A stretch of 58,281 nucleotides of DNA from NCBI RefSeq assembly GCF_042675725.1, contig NZ_JBHTJN010000027.1, forward strand, positions 1 to 58,281. The letters are read 5' to 3'. Of the stretch, positions 45,987 to 54,274 are shown piece by piece. A model generated the notes under the pieces. The model saw only the letters and a list, made by a program, of their open reading frames with translations. It did not search any database and was not told the origin of the DNA. Source of the stretch: Seminibacterium arietis. GTDB taxonomy: Bacteria; Pseudomonadota; Gammaproteobacteria; Enterobacterales; Pasteurellaceae. The position numbers and the translations under genes were made by a program. Each line of letters starts with the position of its first letter. The first letter of the stretch is position 1.

Positions 45987-46025
45987 AATGATTATTTATT
46001 CATATTTTTAGCATAAATAATCATT
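45987..46025. promoter_or_regulatory. Tandem ARG boxes (ArgR operator) of carAB
   Basis: TGATTATTTATTCA (45989-46002) matches the ARG box TGAAT-N4-ATTCA at 13 of 14 positions. AGCATAAATAATCA (46010-46023) matches at 11 of 14. Their centres are 21 bp apart, the spacing of tandem boxes bound by an ArgR hexamer. The pair lies within a perfect 16-bp inverted repeat, CAAAATGATTATTTAT (45984-45999) and ATAAATAATCATTTTG (46013-46028). It lies in the divergent carA/speF region but nearer carA. Confidence 0.65.
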
Positions 46026-46252
46026 TTGTAAAGAAGATTTTCATTTATTTAGAAATAGATATTGGATTATCTTGATTGGAATAGGCGATTTTTATTTATA
46101 TTTTTGTAAGTAAATATTTTTTAATTGTGAATTAAGATGGGTGTTATATAAATAAGGATTGTTAATTTTTAAACATATTAAAATTATAAAAAGCAGAGAA
46201 ATGATAATAAAATATTAATTCAAGTTTAAATTTATTATTACTATAAAAATTA

Positions 46253-46268
46253 TTTGATATGGATCACA
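46253..46268. promoter_or_regulatory. Possible CRP site upstream of the speF leader
   Basis: TTTGA-TATGGA-TCACA matches TGTGA-N6-TCACA at 9 of 10 core positions. It is 88 bp upstream of the leader ORF. The rest of 45837-46355, apart from this and the ARG boxes, shows only AT-rich promoter-like sequence. Confidence 0.35.
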
Positions 46269-46355
46269 TTTTTAATAAATTTATCTTTACTTAATTTATA
46301 TCTAGGAGTAAATTTTCAACCGTAGTCTATAAGACAACGATTGGAGTAGTTAATT

Positions 46356-46520
46356 ATGTCTAGTGATAATATTCTTATAGAATGGAAGCTAGTAAAAAAT
46401 ATCCTCATGGAATTGAATCCTATAAAAGGTCGCTCATTGATGGCTCATATCCGTCGAACAAGACATATTATGATGCTTCGTTGTAGAGACTGCTTTTCCT
46501 ATTCAACTTTTAATTCGTAA
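46356..46520 (+). CDS. speFL: SpeFL-type ornithine-sensing leader peptide of speF-potE
   Basis: A 54-codon ORF with GGAG at 46343-46346 correctly placed before the ATG. Residues 31-39 are HIRRTRHIM, the ornithine-sensor signature of SpeFL (E. coli: HIRRTTHIM). The tail RDCFSYSTFNS corresponds to the E. coli effector region RNSFDFHFFNAR. In E. coli, ornithine makes the ribosome stall on this peptide, which prevents Rho termination and opens speF expression. E. coli SpeFL is 34 aa with HIRRT at residue 10. Here 28 extra residues (SSDNILIEWKLVKN…) precede an internal ATG at 46440 that would give a 26-aa, more typical form. The upstream start has the better RBS. speF starts 245 bp downstream. Confidence 0.85.
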   Translation: MSSDNILIEWKLVKNILMELNPIKGRSLMAHIRRTRHIMMLRCRDCFSYSTFNS

Positions 46521-46541
46521 TATCTTCAAGTATAAATAATT

Positions 46542-46562
46542 ATCACAGTTTTTTACTGTGGT
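46542..46562 (+). promoter_or_regulatory. Hairpin in the speF leader after speFL
   Basis: ATCACAGT (46542-46549) pairs with ACTGTGGT (46555-46562, one G-T pair) around a TTTTT loop, 21 bases past the leader stop. A T-rich but interrupted tail follows. It may be a pause or part of the Rho-dependent control region. The rest of 46563-46765 is AT-rich with no other feature. Confidence 0.45.
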
Positions 46563-46765
46563 AGTTTGTCTTATTTAATTCTAATTTATTTAGTTTGTGA
46601 TGTTATTTATTTTCTTTCTAAGAAAATAGGTTTTTCATATTTAAAATTTTAGAATTGTATTAATTTTAATAAGATAATTTTTGTTATTTTTAATGTGGCG
46701 ATGATTTTATTATCTACGCTATAGGACGTGTCTTTTTAACTTATTTTTTATAGAAGGAGTTTATT

Positions 46766-48928
46766 ATGTTAAACTTTAAAATTGCATGTAGTCCATTAGT
46801 GCAACAATATTTTCACACAACAAGAAAATTGGTTTTATTAAATAAAACTGATTTTACTGATGTGGCGGCTATTGTATTAAGTGTACCAGAAGTTGTGGAA
46901 TATATTGAGCAAATTAATAACACTGAATTTAATATTCCTGTTTTTGTAGTATTAAAAGAAGGTGAAAAATTAGACCCTCAACATTATTCTCAAGTCTATC
47001 ATATTCAAGATTTAAACGATTTTGATGTGAACTTATTAAGCAGACAAATTGAAACGGCAGCTCGTAGCTACGAAGAAAAAACGTTACCTCCATTTTTCAA
47101 AATGCTGAGTGAATACGTTGAGATGGGAAACTCTGCTTTTGATTGTCCAGGGCATCAAGGTGGTCAATATTTCCGTAAGCATCCAGCAGGTCGTTTCTTA
47201 TATGATTTTTATGGAGAGAATATTTTCCGTTCAGATATTTGTAATGCGGATGTGAAATTAGGTGACTTGTTAATTCATGAAGGGGCTGCTTGTGATGGAC
47301 AAAAACACGCTGCACAAGTTTTCAATGCAGATAAAACTTACTTTGTGTTAAATGGCACTTCTTCATCAAACAAAGTAGTTACTAATGCATTATTGGCTCC
47401 TGGTGACCTAGTTTTATTTGACCGTAATAACCATAAATCTATTCATCATGGTGCTTTAGTTCAAGCTGGAGCAACACCAATTTATTTAGAAACAGCTCGT
47501 AATCCTTTTGGTTTTATCGGTGGTATTGATAGTCATTGTTTCGATGAAAACTACTTGAAAAGTTTAATTAAAGAAGTTGCTCCTGAGAAGTTAAATGTTG
47601 AACGTCCTTTCCGTTTAGCTGTAATTCAATTGGGTACATATGACGGAACGATTTATAATGCTCGTCAAGTTGTTGATAAGATTGGTCATCTTTGTGATTA
47701 CATTTTATTCGATTCTGCTTGGGTTGGTTATGAACAATTTATTCCAATGATGCGAGACTGTTCACCATTGTTGTTAGAGTTAAATGAAAATGACCCAGGA
47801 ATTATTGTGACTCAATCTGTACATAAACAACAAGCAGGTTTTTCACAAACTTCTCAAATCCATAAAAAAGATAAACACATTAAAGGTCAGGCAAGATATT
47901 GTAATCATAAACGCTTTAATAATGCCTTTATGCTACATGCATCAACTAGTCCATTTTATCCAATGTTCGCTACACTTGATGTGAATGCTAAAATTCAAGG
48001 TAGTGCCGCAGGACGCCGTTTATGGCATGATTGTGTGAAAGTTGGGGTTGAAGCTAGAAAATTAGTTTTAAATTCCTGTGAACTAATTAAACCGTTTATT
48101 CCACCTTATGTAAAAGGTAAAAAATGGCAAGAATATGATACAGAAGAAATCGCTAATAATTTAGAGTTCTTTAAATTCCATGCAAGTGATAAATGGCATA
48201 AATTTGATGGTTATGTTGATAATCAGTACTTTGTTGATCCTTGTAAGTTTATGTTGACTACGCCAGGTATTAATTTGGAAACAGGTGAATATGAAGACTT
48301 TGGTGTTCCAGCAACTATTCTCGCTAACTATTTACGTGAGAATGGAATAATTCCAGAAAAATGTGATTTGAATTCTATATTGTTCTTGTTAACTCCTGCT
48401 GAAACATTAACGAAAATGCAAACTCTAGTTGCTCAAATTGCATTATTTGAACAGCATATAAAACAAAATTCGCTACTCAAAGATGTATTGCCTACAGTCT
48501 ATCAAAATAATATAGATCGTTATCGTGGTTATCGTATTCGCCAATTGTGTCAAGAAATGCATGATCTTTATGTCAGTCGTAATGTCAAAAAATTACAGGG
48601 AGATTTATTCCGTAAAGCCACATTACCTGAATACGCAATGAATCCACATGACGCAAATATTGAATTGATCCGTAATAACGTAGAGCTTGTGCCTTTGACA
48701 GAAATTTTAGGCAGAGTAGCAGCAGAAGGTGCGTTACCGTATCCACCAGGTGTGTTATGTGTAGTACCAGGTGAGAAATGGAGTGTCACTGCTCAACAAT
48801 ACTTCCTTGCGTTAGAAGAAGGAATTAACTTATTGCCTGGGTTTGCACCAGAAATTCAAGGGGTTTATTTACAAAAAGATCCTGATGGTCGAACCCGTGC
48901 TTACGGTTATGTATTAACAGAGTATTAG
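46766..48928 (+). CDS. speF: Inducible ornithine decarboxylase
   Basis: SpeF decarboxylates ornithine to putrescine and consumes a proton, giving acid resistance. The 720-aa protein is the fold-I PLP type. It has an N-terminal wing domain, FDCPGHQGGQYF, the ADVKLGDLLIHEG block, and the PLP lysine K354 in SVHKQQAGFS. AAGGAG precedes the ATG. It is paired with antiporter potE and preceded by the SpeFL leader. Confidence 0.97.
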   Translation: MLNFKIACSPLVQQYFHTTRKLVLLNKTDFTDVAAIVLSVPEVVEYIEQINNTEFNIPVFVVLKEGEKLDPQHYSQVYHIQDLNDFDVNLLSRQIETAARSYEEKTLPPFFKMLSEYVEMGNSAFDCPGHQGGQYFRKHPAGRFLYDFYGENIFRSDICNADVKLGDLLIHEGAACDGQKHAAQVFNADKTYFVLNGTSSSNKVVTNALLAPGDLVLFDRNNHKSIHHGALVQAGATPIYLETARNPFGFIGGIDSHCFDENYLKSLIKEVAPEKLNVERPFRLAVIQLGTYDGTIYNARQVVDKIGHLCDYILFDSAWVGYEQFIPMMRDCSPLLLELNENDPGIIVTQSVHKQQAGFSQTSQIHKKDKHIKGQARYCNHKRFNNAFMLHASTSPFYPMFATLDVNAKIQGSAAGRRLWHDCVKVGVEARKLVLNSCELIKPFIPPYVKGKKWQEYDTEEIANNLEFFKFHASDKWHKFDGYVDNQYFVDPCKFMLTTPGINLETGEYEDFGVPATILANYLRENGIIPEKCDLNSILFLLTPAETLTKMQTLVAQIALFEQHIKQNSLLKDVLPTVYQNNIDRYRGYRIRQLCQEMHDLYVSRNVKKLQGDLFRKATLPEYAMNPHDANIELIRNNVELVPLTEILGRVAAEGALPYPPGVLCVVPGEKWSVTAQQYFLALEEGINLLPGFAPEIQGVYLQKDPDGRTRAYGYVLTEY

Positions 48929-48972
48929 GCGTGAATTGGCTTAAGAGTCATGTTTCTATCAATAATATAAAA

Positions 48973-48998
48973 AAGTGCGGTTGATTTATACCGCACTT
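48973..48998 (+). repeat. Inverted uptake-signal pair between speF and potE
   Basis: AAGTGCGGT (48973-48981) and ACCGCACTT (48990-48998) form a 9-bp stem ending two bases before the potE RBS (GAGG, 49001-49004). There is no T-tract, so it is not a classical terminator. It could protect the speF 3' end or reduce potE translation. Confidence 0.7.
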
Positions 48999-49012
48999 GT
49001 GAGGTAATGAAA

Positions 49013-50332
49013 ATGAGTGCAAATAAAACAAATAAAATAGGTGTACTTCAACTCACCATTTTAACTATGGTTAATATGATGGGATCTGGAATCATTATGC
49101 TGCCAACTAAATTGGCGGAGATCGGAACCATTTCAATTATTTCTTGGTTAGTTACAGCAGGTGGTTCTACCGCTCTAGCTTATGCTTTCGCTCAATGCGG
49201 TATGTTTAGTAAAAAATCAGGAGGTATGGGAGGATATGCAGAATATTCCTTTGGTAAAGCAGGGAACTTCATGGCAAATTATACTTATGGTGTGTCATTA
49301 GTAATAGCTAATACGGCAATTGCGATTTCTGCAGTAGGGTATGGCTCTGAGTTGCTAGGTGTAGTTTTATCTCCAGTATCGATTGCATTATGGACAATCT
49401 TTACTTTATGGCTTGCTACGGTATTAAATTTTGGTGGGGCAAGAATTACGGGAAATATTAGTTCATTTACTATTTGGGGCGTGATCATTCCAGTAGTTGG
49501 TATATGTCTTATTGGTTGGAAATGGTTTGATGGCGATATGTATGTAAGTTCATGGAACCCACATAATGTGCCAACATTTGAAGCTATTGGTGTGTCTATT
49601 TCAATGACTTTGTGGTCATTTTTAGGGCTGGAATCTGCTTGTGCTAATACTGACGTAGTAGAAAATCCAGAGAAAAATGTTCCTATTGCTGTTCTAGGCG
49701 GTACGTTAGGTGCAGCAGTAATTTATATTGTATCTACAAATGTTATTGCAGGTATTGTTCCTAATATGGATTTAGCTAATTCAACAGCTCCTTTTGGTTT
49801 AGCTTTTGCTCATATGTTTAATGAAACAACAGGTAAAGTAGTGATGGGATTGATGGTATTATCTTGTTTTGGTTCATTATTAGGTTGGCAGTTTACCATT
49901 GCTCAGGTTTTCCGTTCTTCTGCTCAAGAAGGCTATTTCCCTGCATTCTTCAAGAAAGTTACAAGTAAAGAAGCTCCTATCGTTGGTATGGTAACAATTA
50001 CAGCAATTCAAACGCTATTATCTTTAATGACAATTAGTCCATCATTAAATAAACAATTTAATGTTTTGGTTGATTTAGCTGTTGTTACTAATATTATTCC
50101 TTATTTGCTTTCAATGGCAGCGTTAGCCGTGTTACAAAAAATGGAAAATGTACCATACAATAAAGCGAAAGTAACAACTGTTGTCGCATTTGTCGGATCT
50201 GTTTACTGTATTTATGCATTATATGCAGCAGGGGAACAAGCGATGACTTACGGTGCAATAGCTACCTTTATTGGTTGGACATTATATGGTTTTGTTTCAG
50301 ATCGATTTGATCTTAAAAATAAAAAAGCTTAA
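49013..50332 (+). CDS. potE: Putrescine-ornithine antiporter
   Basis: PotE exchanges external ornithine for internal putrescine, completing the SpeF acid-resistance cycle. The 439-aa, 12-segment APC transporter matches E. coli PotE nearly end to end (VQLTILTMVN-type start, MMGSGIIMLPTKLAE, GLESACANTDVVENP). The start at 49013 (MSANKTNK) is chosen because GAGG is eight bases upstream. The ATG at 49007 is too close to it. Confidence 0.97.
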   Translation: MSANKTNKIGVLQLTILTMVNMMGSGIIMLPTKLAEIGTISIISWLVTAGGSTALAYAFAQCGMFSKKSGGMGGYAEYSFGKAGNFMANYTYGVSLVIANTAIAISAVGYGSELLGVVLSPVSIALWTIFTLWLATVLNFGGARITGNISSFTIWGVIIPVVGICLIGWKWFDGDMYVSSWNPHNVPTFEAIGVSISMTLWSFLGLESACANTDVVENPEKNVPIAVLGGTLGAAVIYIVSTNVIAGIVPNMDLANSTAPFGLAFAHMFNETTGKVVMGLMVLSCFGSLLGWQFTIAQVFRSSAQEGYFPAFFKKVTSKEAPIVGMVTITAIQTLLSLMTISPSLNKQFNVLVDLAVVTNIIPYLLSMAALAVLQKMENVPYNKAKVTTVVAFVGSVYCIYALYAAGEQAMTYGAIATFIGWTLYGFVSDRFDLKNKKA

Positions 50333-50353
50333 TCGACCATTACCTTAAATATG

Positions 50354-50385
50354 CTGCCACTTTTTAGTGGCAGTTTTCTTTTTTA
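50354..50385 (+). terminator. Terminator after potE
   Basis: CTGCCACT and AGTGGCAG form an 8-bp stem, followed by TTTTCTTTTTT. The next 296 bp to the following gene hold one uptake signal (near 50540) and no gene I can support. Confidence 0.85.
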
Positions 50386-50681
50386 TTACTATATTGATTA
50401 TATTTTTTCTAAACTAATTAGTTAGCTAAGGGATAAGGCATAGATGTTTACAATGAAAGGTGTTTGTTTGCTGTAAGAAATGAAACTGAAATAAGTCATA
50501 AATAGTTTATGATGATACTGTAAAACTTGAGTAAAAATCACCGCACTTTTAGTTTTAGCAAAAATAGAGTATAGAATGCAAAATCTGAACTTTTTCACAA
50601 AGTACAGTGTAATTGAAAGATATGTTATGCTTATAGCTAGTTTTTGATATATAAATTTTAAAACAAATTAAGGGGAATAAA

Positions 50682-51275
50682 TTGGATTGTAGTAATTTTT
50701 CATCATACGATGGATTGATTTTTGATATGGATGGCACAGTAATTGACACAATGCCTTGTCACAGAAAAGCATGGGATAGAGTAGGGGAAGCAATGGGGTA
50801 TTCCCTTAATGGAGACATTATGTATAAACTCGGAGGTGCTACTGTTCGGACTATTGCATTGGAAATGATGAAAGAATGTAGTATGCCTTTAGAATTATTG
50901 GATCAAGTACTACGTTTAAAAAGAAAATTGGGTCTAGAGATCATTATGGAACAAGCTACTCTTTTACCTGCAGCAGAAGTGCTTAAATCTTTTTCTGGTA
51001 AAAAGCCAATAGCATTAGGGACAGGCTCTCATCGTGATATTACTTTAAAATTATTAGAAAAATTTAATTTAAATTCCTACCTCAATGCTGTAGTCACCGC
51101 TGAAGATGTTATAAATCACAAACCTGAACCTGATACATTCTTACGATGTGCGGAATTAATAGGAGTAAATCCTAAAAATTGCCTTGTGTTTGAAGATGCA
51201 GATCTTGGCGTACAAGCAGGACTTGCAGCAGGTATGCAAGTTTTTGATGTGCGTATTAAGCAATTTGTCCGATAA
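50682..51275 (+). CDS. yqaB: HAD-family sugar phosphatase, YqaB-like
   Basis: A 197-aa HAD subfamily IA phosphatase with nucleophile motif DMDGT (D15 and D17), the GTGSHRD motif, the Lys of HKPEPDTF and EDADLGVQAGLAAGM. It resembles E. coli YqaB (fructose-1-phosphate phosphatase) and the beta-phosphoglucomutase group. The start is TTG at 50682 with AAGGGG six bases upstream; no ATG fits. It stands alone. Confidence 0.85.
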   Translation: MDCSNFSSYDGLIFDMDGTVIDTMPCHRKAWDRVGEAMGYSLNGDIMYKLGGATVRTIALEMMKECSMPLELLDQVLRLKRKLGLEIIMEQATLLPAAEVLKSFSGKKPIALGTGSHRDITLKLLEKFNLNSYLNAVVTAEDVINHKPEPDTFLRCAELIGVNPKNCLVFEDADLGVQAGLAAGMQVFDVRIKQFVR

Positions 51276-51326
51276 TCATTTACTAAAATTAGTTTATCGT
51301 ATTCAACGTGAATTCATCAAAGAGAC

Positions 51327-51354
51327 TTGTTGCACAAAATTTGCCTTTTAATAT
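51327..51354 (+). promoter_or_regulatory. Putative argF promoter
   Basis: TTGTTG (51327-51332), a 16-bp spacer, then TAATAT (51349-51354), about 60 bp before argF. Confidence 0.35.
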
Positions 51355-51415
51355 CAGGTTGAGTAGAATTAGCACTCCGCAAACGTTTAACTAAGTATTA
51401 TATGAGGGGTTTACT

Positions 51416-52417
51416 ATGCCGTTGAATTTACGCAATCGCCATTTTTTACGCTTAATGGATTTTACTGCAAAAGAAATAACTTATTTAATTCAGCTTGCTG
51501 CTGAATTAAAAAAGGCAAAATATTGTGGTACTGAACAACCAAGATTAAAAGGTAAAAATATTGCATTGATTTTTGAAAAAACCTCTACTCGTACTCGATG
51601 TTCCTTTGAAGTAGCAGCTTATGATCAAGGTGCTAATGTAACTTATATAGGTCCTTCAGGCTCTCAAATTGGGCATAAAGAATCAATGAAAGATACGGCA
51701 AGAGTTTTGGGGCGTATGTATGACGGTATTCAATATCGTGGTTATGGACAACATTTAGTGGAAACCTTAGCACAGTATTCAGGTGTACCTGTATGGAATG
51801 GATTAACAGATGAATTTCACCCAACGCAAATTCTAGCTGATTTTTTAACTATGTTAGAACATTGTGATAAACCACTAAATCAGATCAAAATGGCGTACTT
51901 AGGAGATGCTCGTAACAATATGGGTAACTCTTTTGTAGAAGGTGCGGCTTTAATGGGACTTGACTTGCGTTTAGTTGGACCTAAAGCGTTTTTTCCTGAA
52001 CAAAAGTTATTGGATGAAGTTGCTGAAGTTGCTAAAAAGAGCGGTGCTAAAATTACTTGTACCGAAAATGTTACTGAAGGTGTGAAAGATGTGGATTTTA
52101 TTTATACGGATATTTGGGTATCTATGGGTGAGCCAGAATCGGCATGGGAACAGCGGATTGAATTAATGAAACCATATCAAGTTAATACTGAATTATTGGC
52201 ATTAACAAGTAATCCAAATGTTAAATTTATGCACTGCTTACCAGCATTCCATGATGAAAATACTACTGTCGGTAAGGAAATGGCAAGAAAATACGGTATG
52301 AATGGATTAGAAGTAACAGATGAAGTTTTTGAATCTGAGGCTTCAATTGTGTTTGATGAAGCAGAGAATCGCATGCATACGATCAAAGCTGTTATGGTAG
52401 CTACTTTAGGTGATTAA
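51416..52417 (+). CDS. argF: Ornithine carbamoyltransferase
   Basis: The enzyme joins carbamoyl phosphate and ornithine to citrulline, or the reverse in catabolism. The 333-aa protein has the carbamoyl-phosphate motif STRTR (57-61), HPTQ in DEFHPTQILAD, and the ornithine motif FMHCLPAFH. GAGGGG precedes the ATG. It could be anabolic ArgF or catabolic ArcB; the sequence alone does not settle it, and there is no arcA or arcC beside it. Its substrates come from CarAB and compete with SpeF nearby. Confidence 0.94.
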   Translation: MPLNLRNRHFLRLMDFTAKEITYLIQLAAELKKAKYCGTEQPRLKGKNIALIFEKTSTRTRCSFEVAAYDQGANVTYIGPSGSQIGHKESMKDTARVLGRMYDGIQYRGYGQHLVETLAQYSGVPVWNGLTDEFHPTQILADFLTMLEHCDKPLNQIKMAYLGDARNNMGNSFVEGAALMGLDLRLVGPKAFFPEQKLLDEVAEVAKKSGAKITCTENVTEGVKDVDFIYTDIWVSMGEPESAWEQRIELMKPYQVNTELLALTSNPNVKFMHCLPAFHDENTTVGKEMARKYGMNGLEVTDEVFESEASIVFDEAENRMHTIKAVMVATLGD

Positions 52418-52435
52418 CTAAATTTTTGATTTTAT

Positions 52436-52470
52436 AACCGCACTTTTTACATTAAGTGCGGTTAATTTTA
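52436..52470. terminator. Bidirectional terminator from an inverted uptake-signal pair
   Basis: AACCGCACTT (52436-52445) pairs with AAGTGCGGTT (52454-52463), followed by AATTTTATTTT. It lies between convergent argF and yfbU. Confidence 0.8.
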
Positions 52471-52472
52471 TT

Positions 52473-52967
52473 TTAAGCATTTAGAATTTTTTTAATTTCC
52501 GTCATGCTTAAGTGAAATTCATGTGGGCAAGATCGCCATTCTTTTAACATTTTGAGATATTTATCCCACATAGGGACCTGTGAATCACATCCATGTTCAC
52601 ACTGCATAAATTCAGTATATTTCCCCTCAACTGTGGTGATAAAACGCAAGTAATTTAGATATTTTTTTTCACGAATTGCACAATAGCCTGAAAATTGTAA
52701 ACGGTGTGGCGTGACAGTGGATTTATCTTCTAGTTTTTGATACGAAACTTGCAAAGCACGATACATTTCTAAAGTATCTAAAATAGTGCGACATTCTTGT
52801 TCTGATAAATTTGAGTATTCTTTATCAAGTTCATTTAATTCCAAGCTAAATCCCCCTCTTACAATAGCTTCAAGACGTTGGTATTTAGGGGCATTTTTAG
52901 AATCTAATAAACTCATTAATTTGTACTGATTCACTAAAATTAATCGCTGAGTAGCAGTCATTTCCAT
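52473..52967 (-). CDS. yfbU: UPF0304 family protein YfbU
   Basis: The 164-aa protein matches YfbU along its length (MEMTATQRLILVNQYK at the start; GKYTEFM, QVPMWDKYLKML and CPHEFHLSMTEI at the end). It is soluble and mostly helical; function is unknown. AAGGAC precedes the ATG. It follows mlaA by 14 bp. Confidence 0.92.
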   Translation of the reverse strand: MEMTATQRLILVNQYKLMSLLDSKNAPKYQRLEAIVRGGFSLELNELDKEYSNLSEQECRTILDTLEMYRALQVSYQKLEDKSTVTPHRLQFSGYCAIREKKYLNYLRFITTVEGKYTEFMQCEHGCDSQVPMWDKYLKMLKEWRSCPHEFHLSMTEIKKILNA

Positions 52968-52981
52968 GTTTTTTGTCCTTT

Positions 52982-53722
52982 TTAATCAATTTCGTTTAAA
53001 ATATCTTGTGAAAGTGTGGGTGCTGGAGCTTGTAATTTGCCGTTGTTAATTCGGTAATTTAAATTTTGAAAATAGCTCTCACGGAAAGTGACATAAGGAT
53101 CTTGAGCTTGATGCAATAAAGCTTCTTTATCTAATACACTTGCACGGCGGTCAACGCTTTGTACTGCCCATTTTAAAATCGACCAAGGTCCTAATAAAGA
53201 ATAAACTGGATAGGCATTGTCTACTAAATTACCAAGATCTTGGCGTGGTGTAGCTGCACCGTAAAACGGTAACATAATGTAGCTACCAGTCTCTATTCCA
53301 TAGTAGCCAAGCGTATCACCAAAGCGTCGGTAATTTTCTACAGAAAGAGAAGGGCTATAACTTGCCCAATCAATTAAGCCACCTAGTCCAAAAATGCTAT
53401 TAATCCAAAATCGATTAAAGTGCACCATAGCTTGTTGGAAATTGCCTTGAACGAGACGATTAACAAAACTAGCAGGTTCATCAAGGTTATTTGCTACGTT
53501 AGTCAAGCCCGTTTTAATTGGTTTTGGTACATAGTTCTTCCATCCCTTAGCCACGGGTTTTAATACATAAGGATCAGCAATCTCATAGTTAAAGTGCCAC
53601 ATAGCACGATTAAATCCCTCTAACGGATCTTTACGTTCACCTGTTTTAGGATCAACAGTGGCACAGCCTGTTAAAATAATACTACTGAGTAGAAGTGCGG
53701 TAAATTTTGTTGTTTTTTTCAT
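52982..53722 (-). CDS. mlaA: Phospholipid-transport outer-membrane lipoprotein MlaA (VacJ)
   Basis: MlaA removes mislocalised phospholipids from the outer leaflet of the outer membrane. The 246-aa product has a lipoprotein signal with lipobox LTGC (Cys near residue 19), then DPLEGFNRAMWHFNYE and GLGGLIDWAS. YYGIETGSYIMLPFYG and ATPRQDLGNLVD follow. The start at 53722 (MKKTTKF) has AGAGA upstream; a TTG nine codons earlier is less likely. The other Mla genes are not in the window. Confidence 0.95.
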   Translation of the reverse strand: MKKTTKFTALLLSSIILTGCATVDPKTGERKDPLEGFNRAMWHFNYEIADPYVLKPVAKGWKNYVPKPIKTGLTNVANNLDEPASFVNRLVQGNFQQAMVHFNRFWINSIFGLGGLIDWASYSPSLSVENYRRFGDTLGYYGIETGSYIMLPFYGAATPRQDLGNLVDNAYPVYSLLGPWSILKWAVQSVDRRASVLDKEALLHQAQDPYVTFRESYFQNLNYRINNGKLQAPAPTLSQDILNEID

Positions 53723-53836
53723 ATCGTTCTCTTTTACACCAAATTTCAATTATTTTAAAGGAGTTGTAATTTGATCACAAAAGAAAATGATATTTTTTTA
53801 TAAAAAAATTAATTAATTTAATGTGAATTAGTGGAA

Positions 53837-53913
53837 TGGCGCACCCGAAAGGATTCGAACCTTTGACCGCTCGGTTCGTAGCCGAGTACTCTATCCAGCT
53901 GAGCTACGGGTGC
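53837..53913 (-). tRNA. tRNA-Arg (ACG)
   Basis: A 77-nt cloverleaf with encoded CCA, anticodon ACG (GGCTACGAACC on the minus strand). The anticodon stem is CTCGG/CCGAG. Confidence 0.96.
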
Positions 53914-53975
53914 GCTTTTGAAATTTTAACAAACTTTTTTATTCACTCACTATTTTAGTGTAGAGTTCAATAAAA

Positions 53976-54052
53976 TGGCGCACCCGAAAGGATTCGAACC
54001 TTTGACCGCCCGGTTCGTAGCCGGGTACTCTATCCAGCTGAGCTACGGGTGC
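53976..54052 (-). tRNA. tRNA-Arg (ACG), second copy
   Basis: Nearly identical to the preceding gene, with a paired change in the anticodon stem (CCCGG/CCGGG in place of CTCGG/CCGAG), so the structure is kept. Anticodon ACG. Confidence 0.96.
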
Positions 54053-54062
54053 TGTGAGTAAA

Positions 54063-54156
54063 TGGCGGTGAGAGAGGGATTCGAACCCTCGATGGAGTTT
54101 TTGACCCCATACTCCCTTAGCAGGGGAGCGCCTTCAGCCGACTCGGCCATCTCACC
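54063..54156 (-). tRNA. tRNA-Ser (GCT)
   Basis: A 94-nt class II tRNA with a long variable arm, anticodon GCT in CCTGCTAAGGG, and encoded CCA. It is first in a Ser-Arg-Arg array read leftward. Confidence 0.96.
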
Positions 54157-54274
54157 ATAATTGGTTTGTGGGCGGTATGATACGAATTGCCCCATCATAA
54201 GTCAATTTATTTTTTTAAATAACACTGAAATCATTTATCAATTGAATGATTTATCTACAAAAATGCAATAAAAT

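Noticed and set aside
51296..51325. ATTCA-ACG-TGAAT palindrome upstream of argF considered as an ARG box
   Set aside because: The halves face the wrong way for one TGAAT-N4-ATTCA box, and the outer halves expected of a tandem pair are poor.
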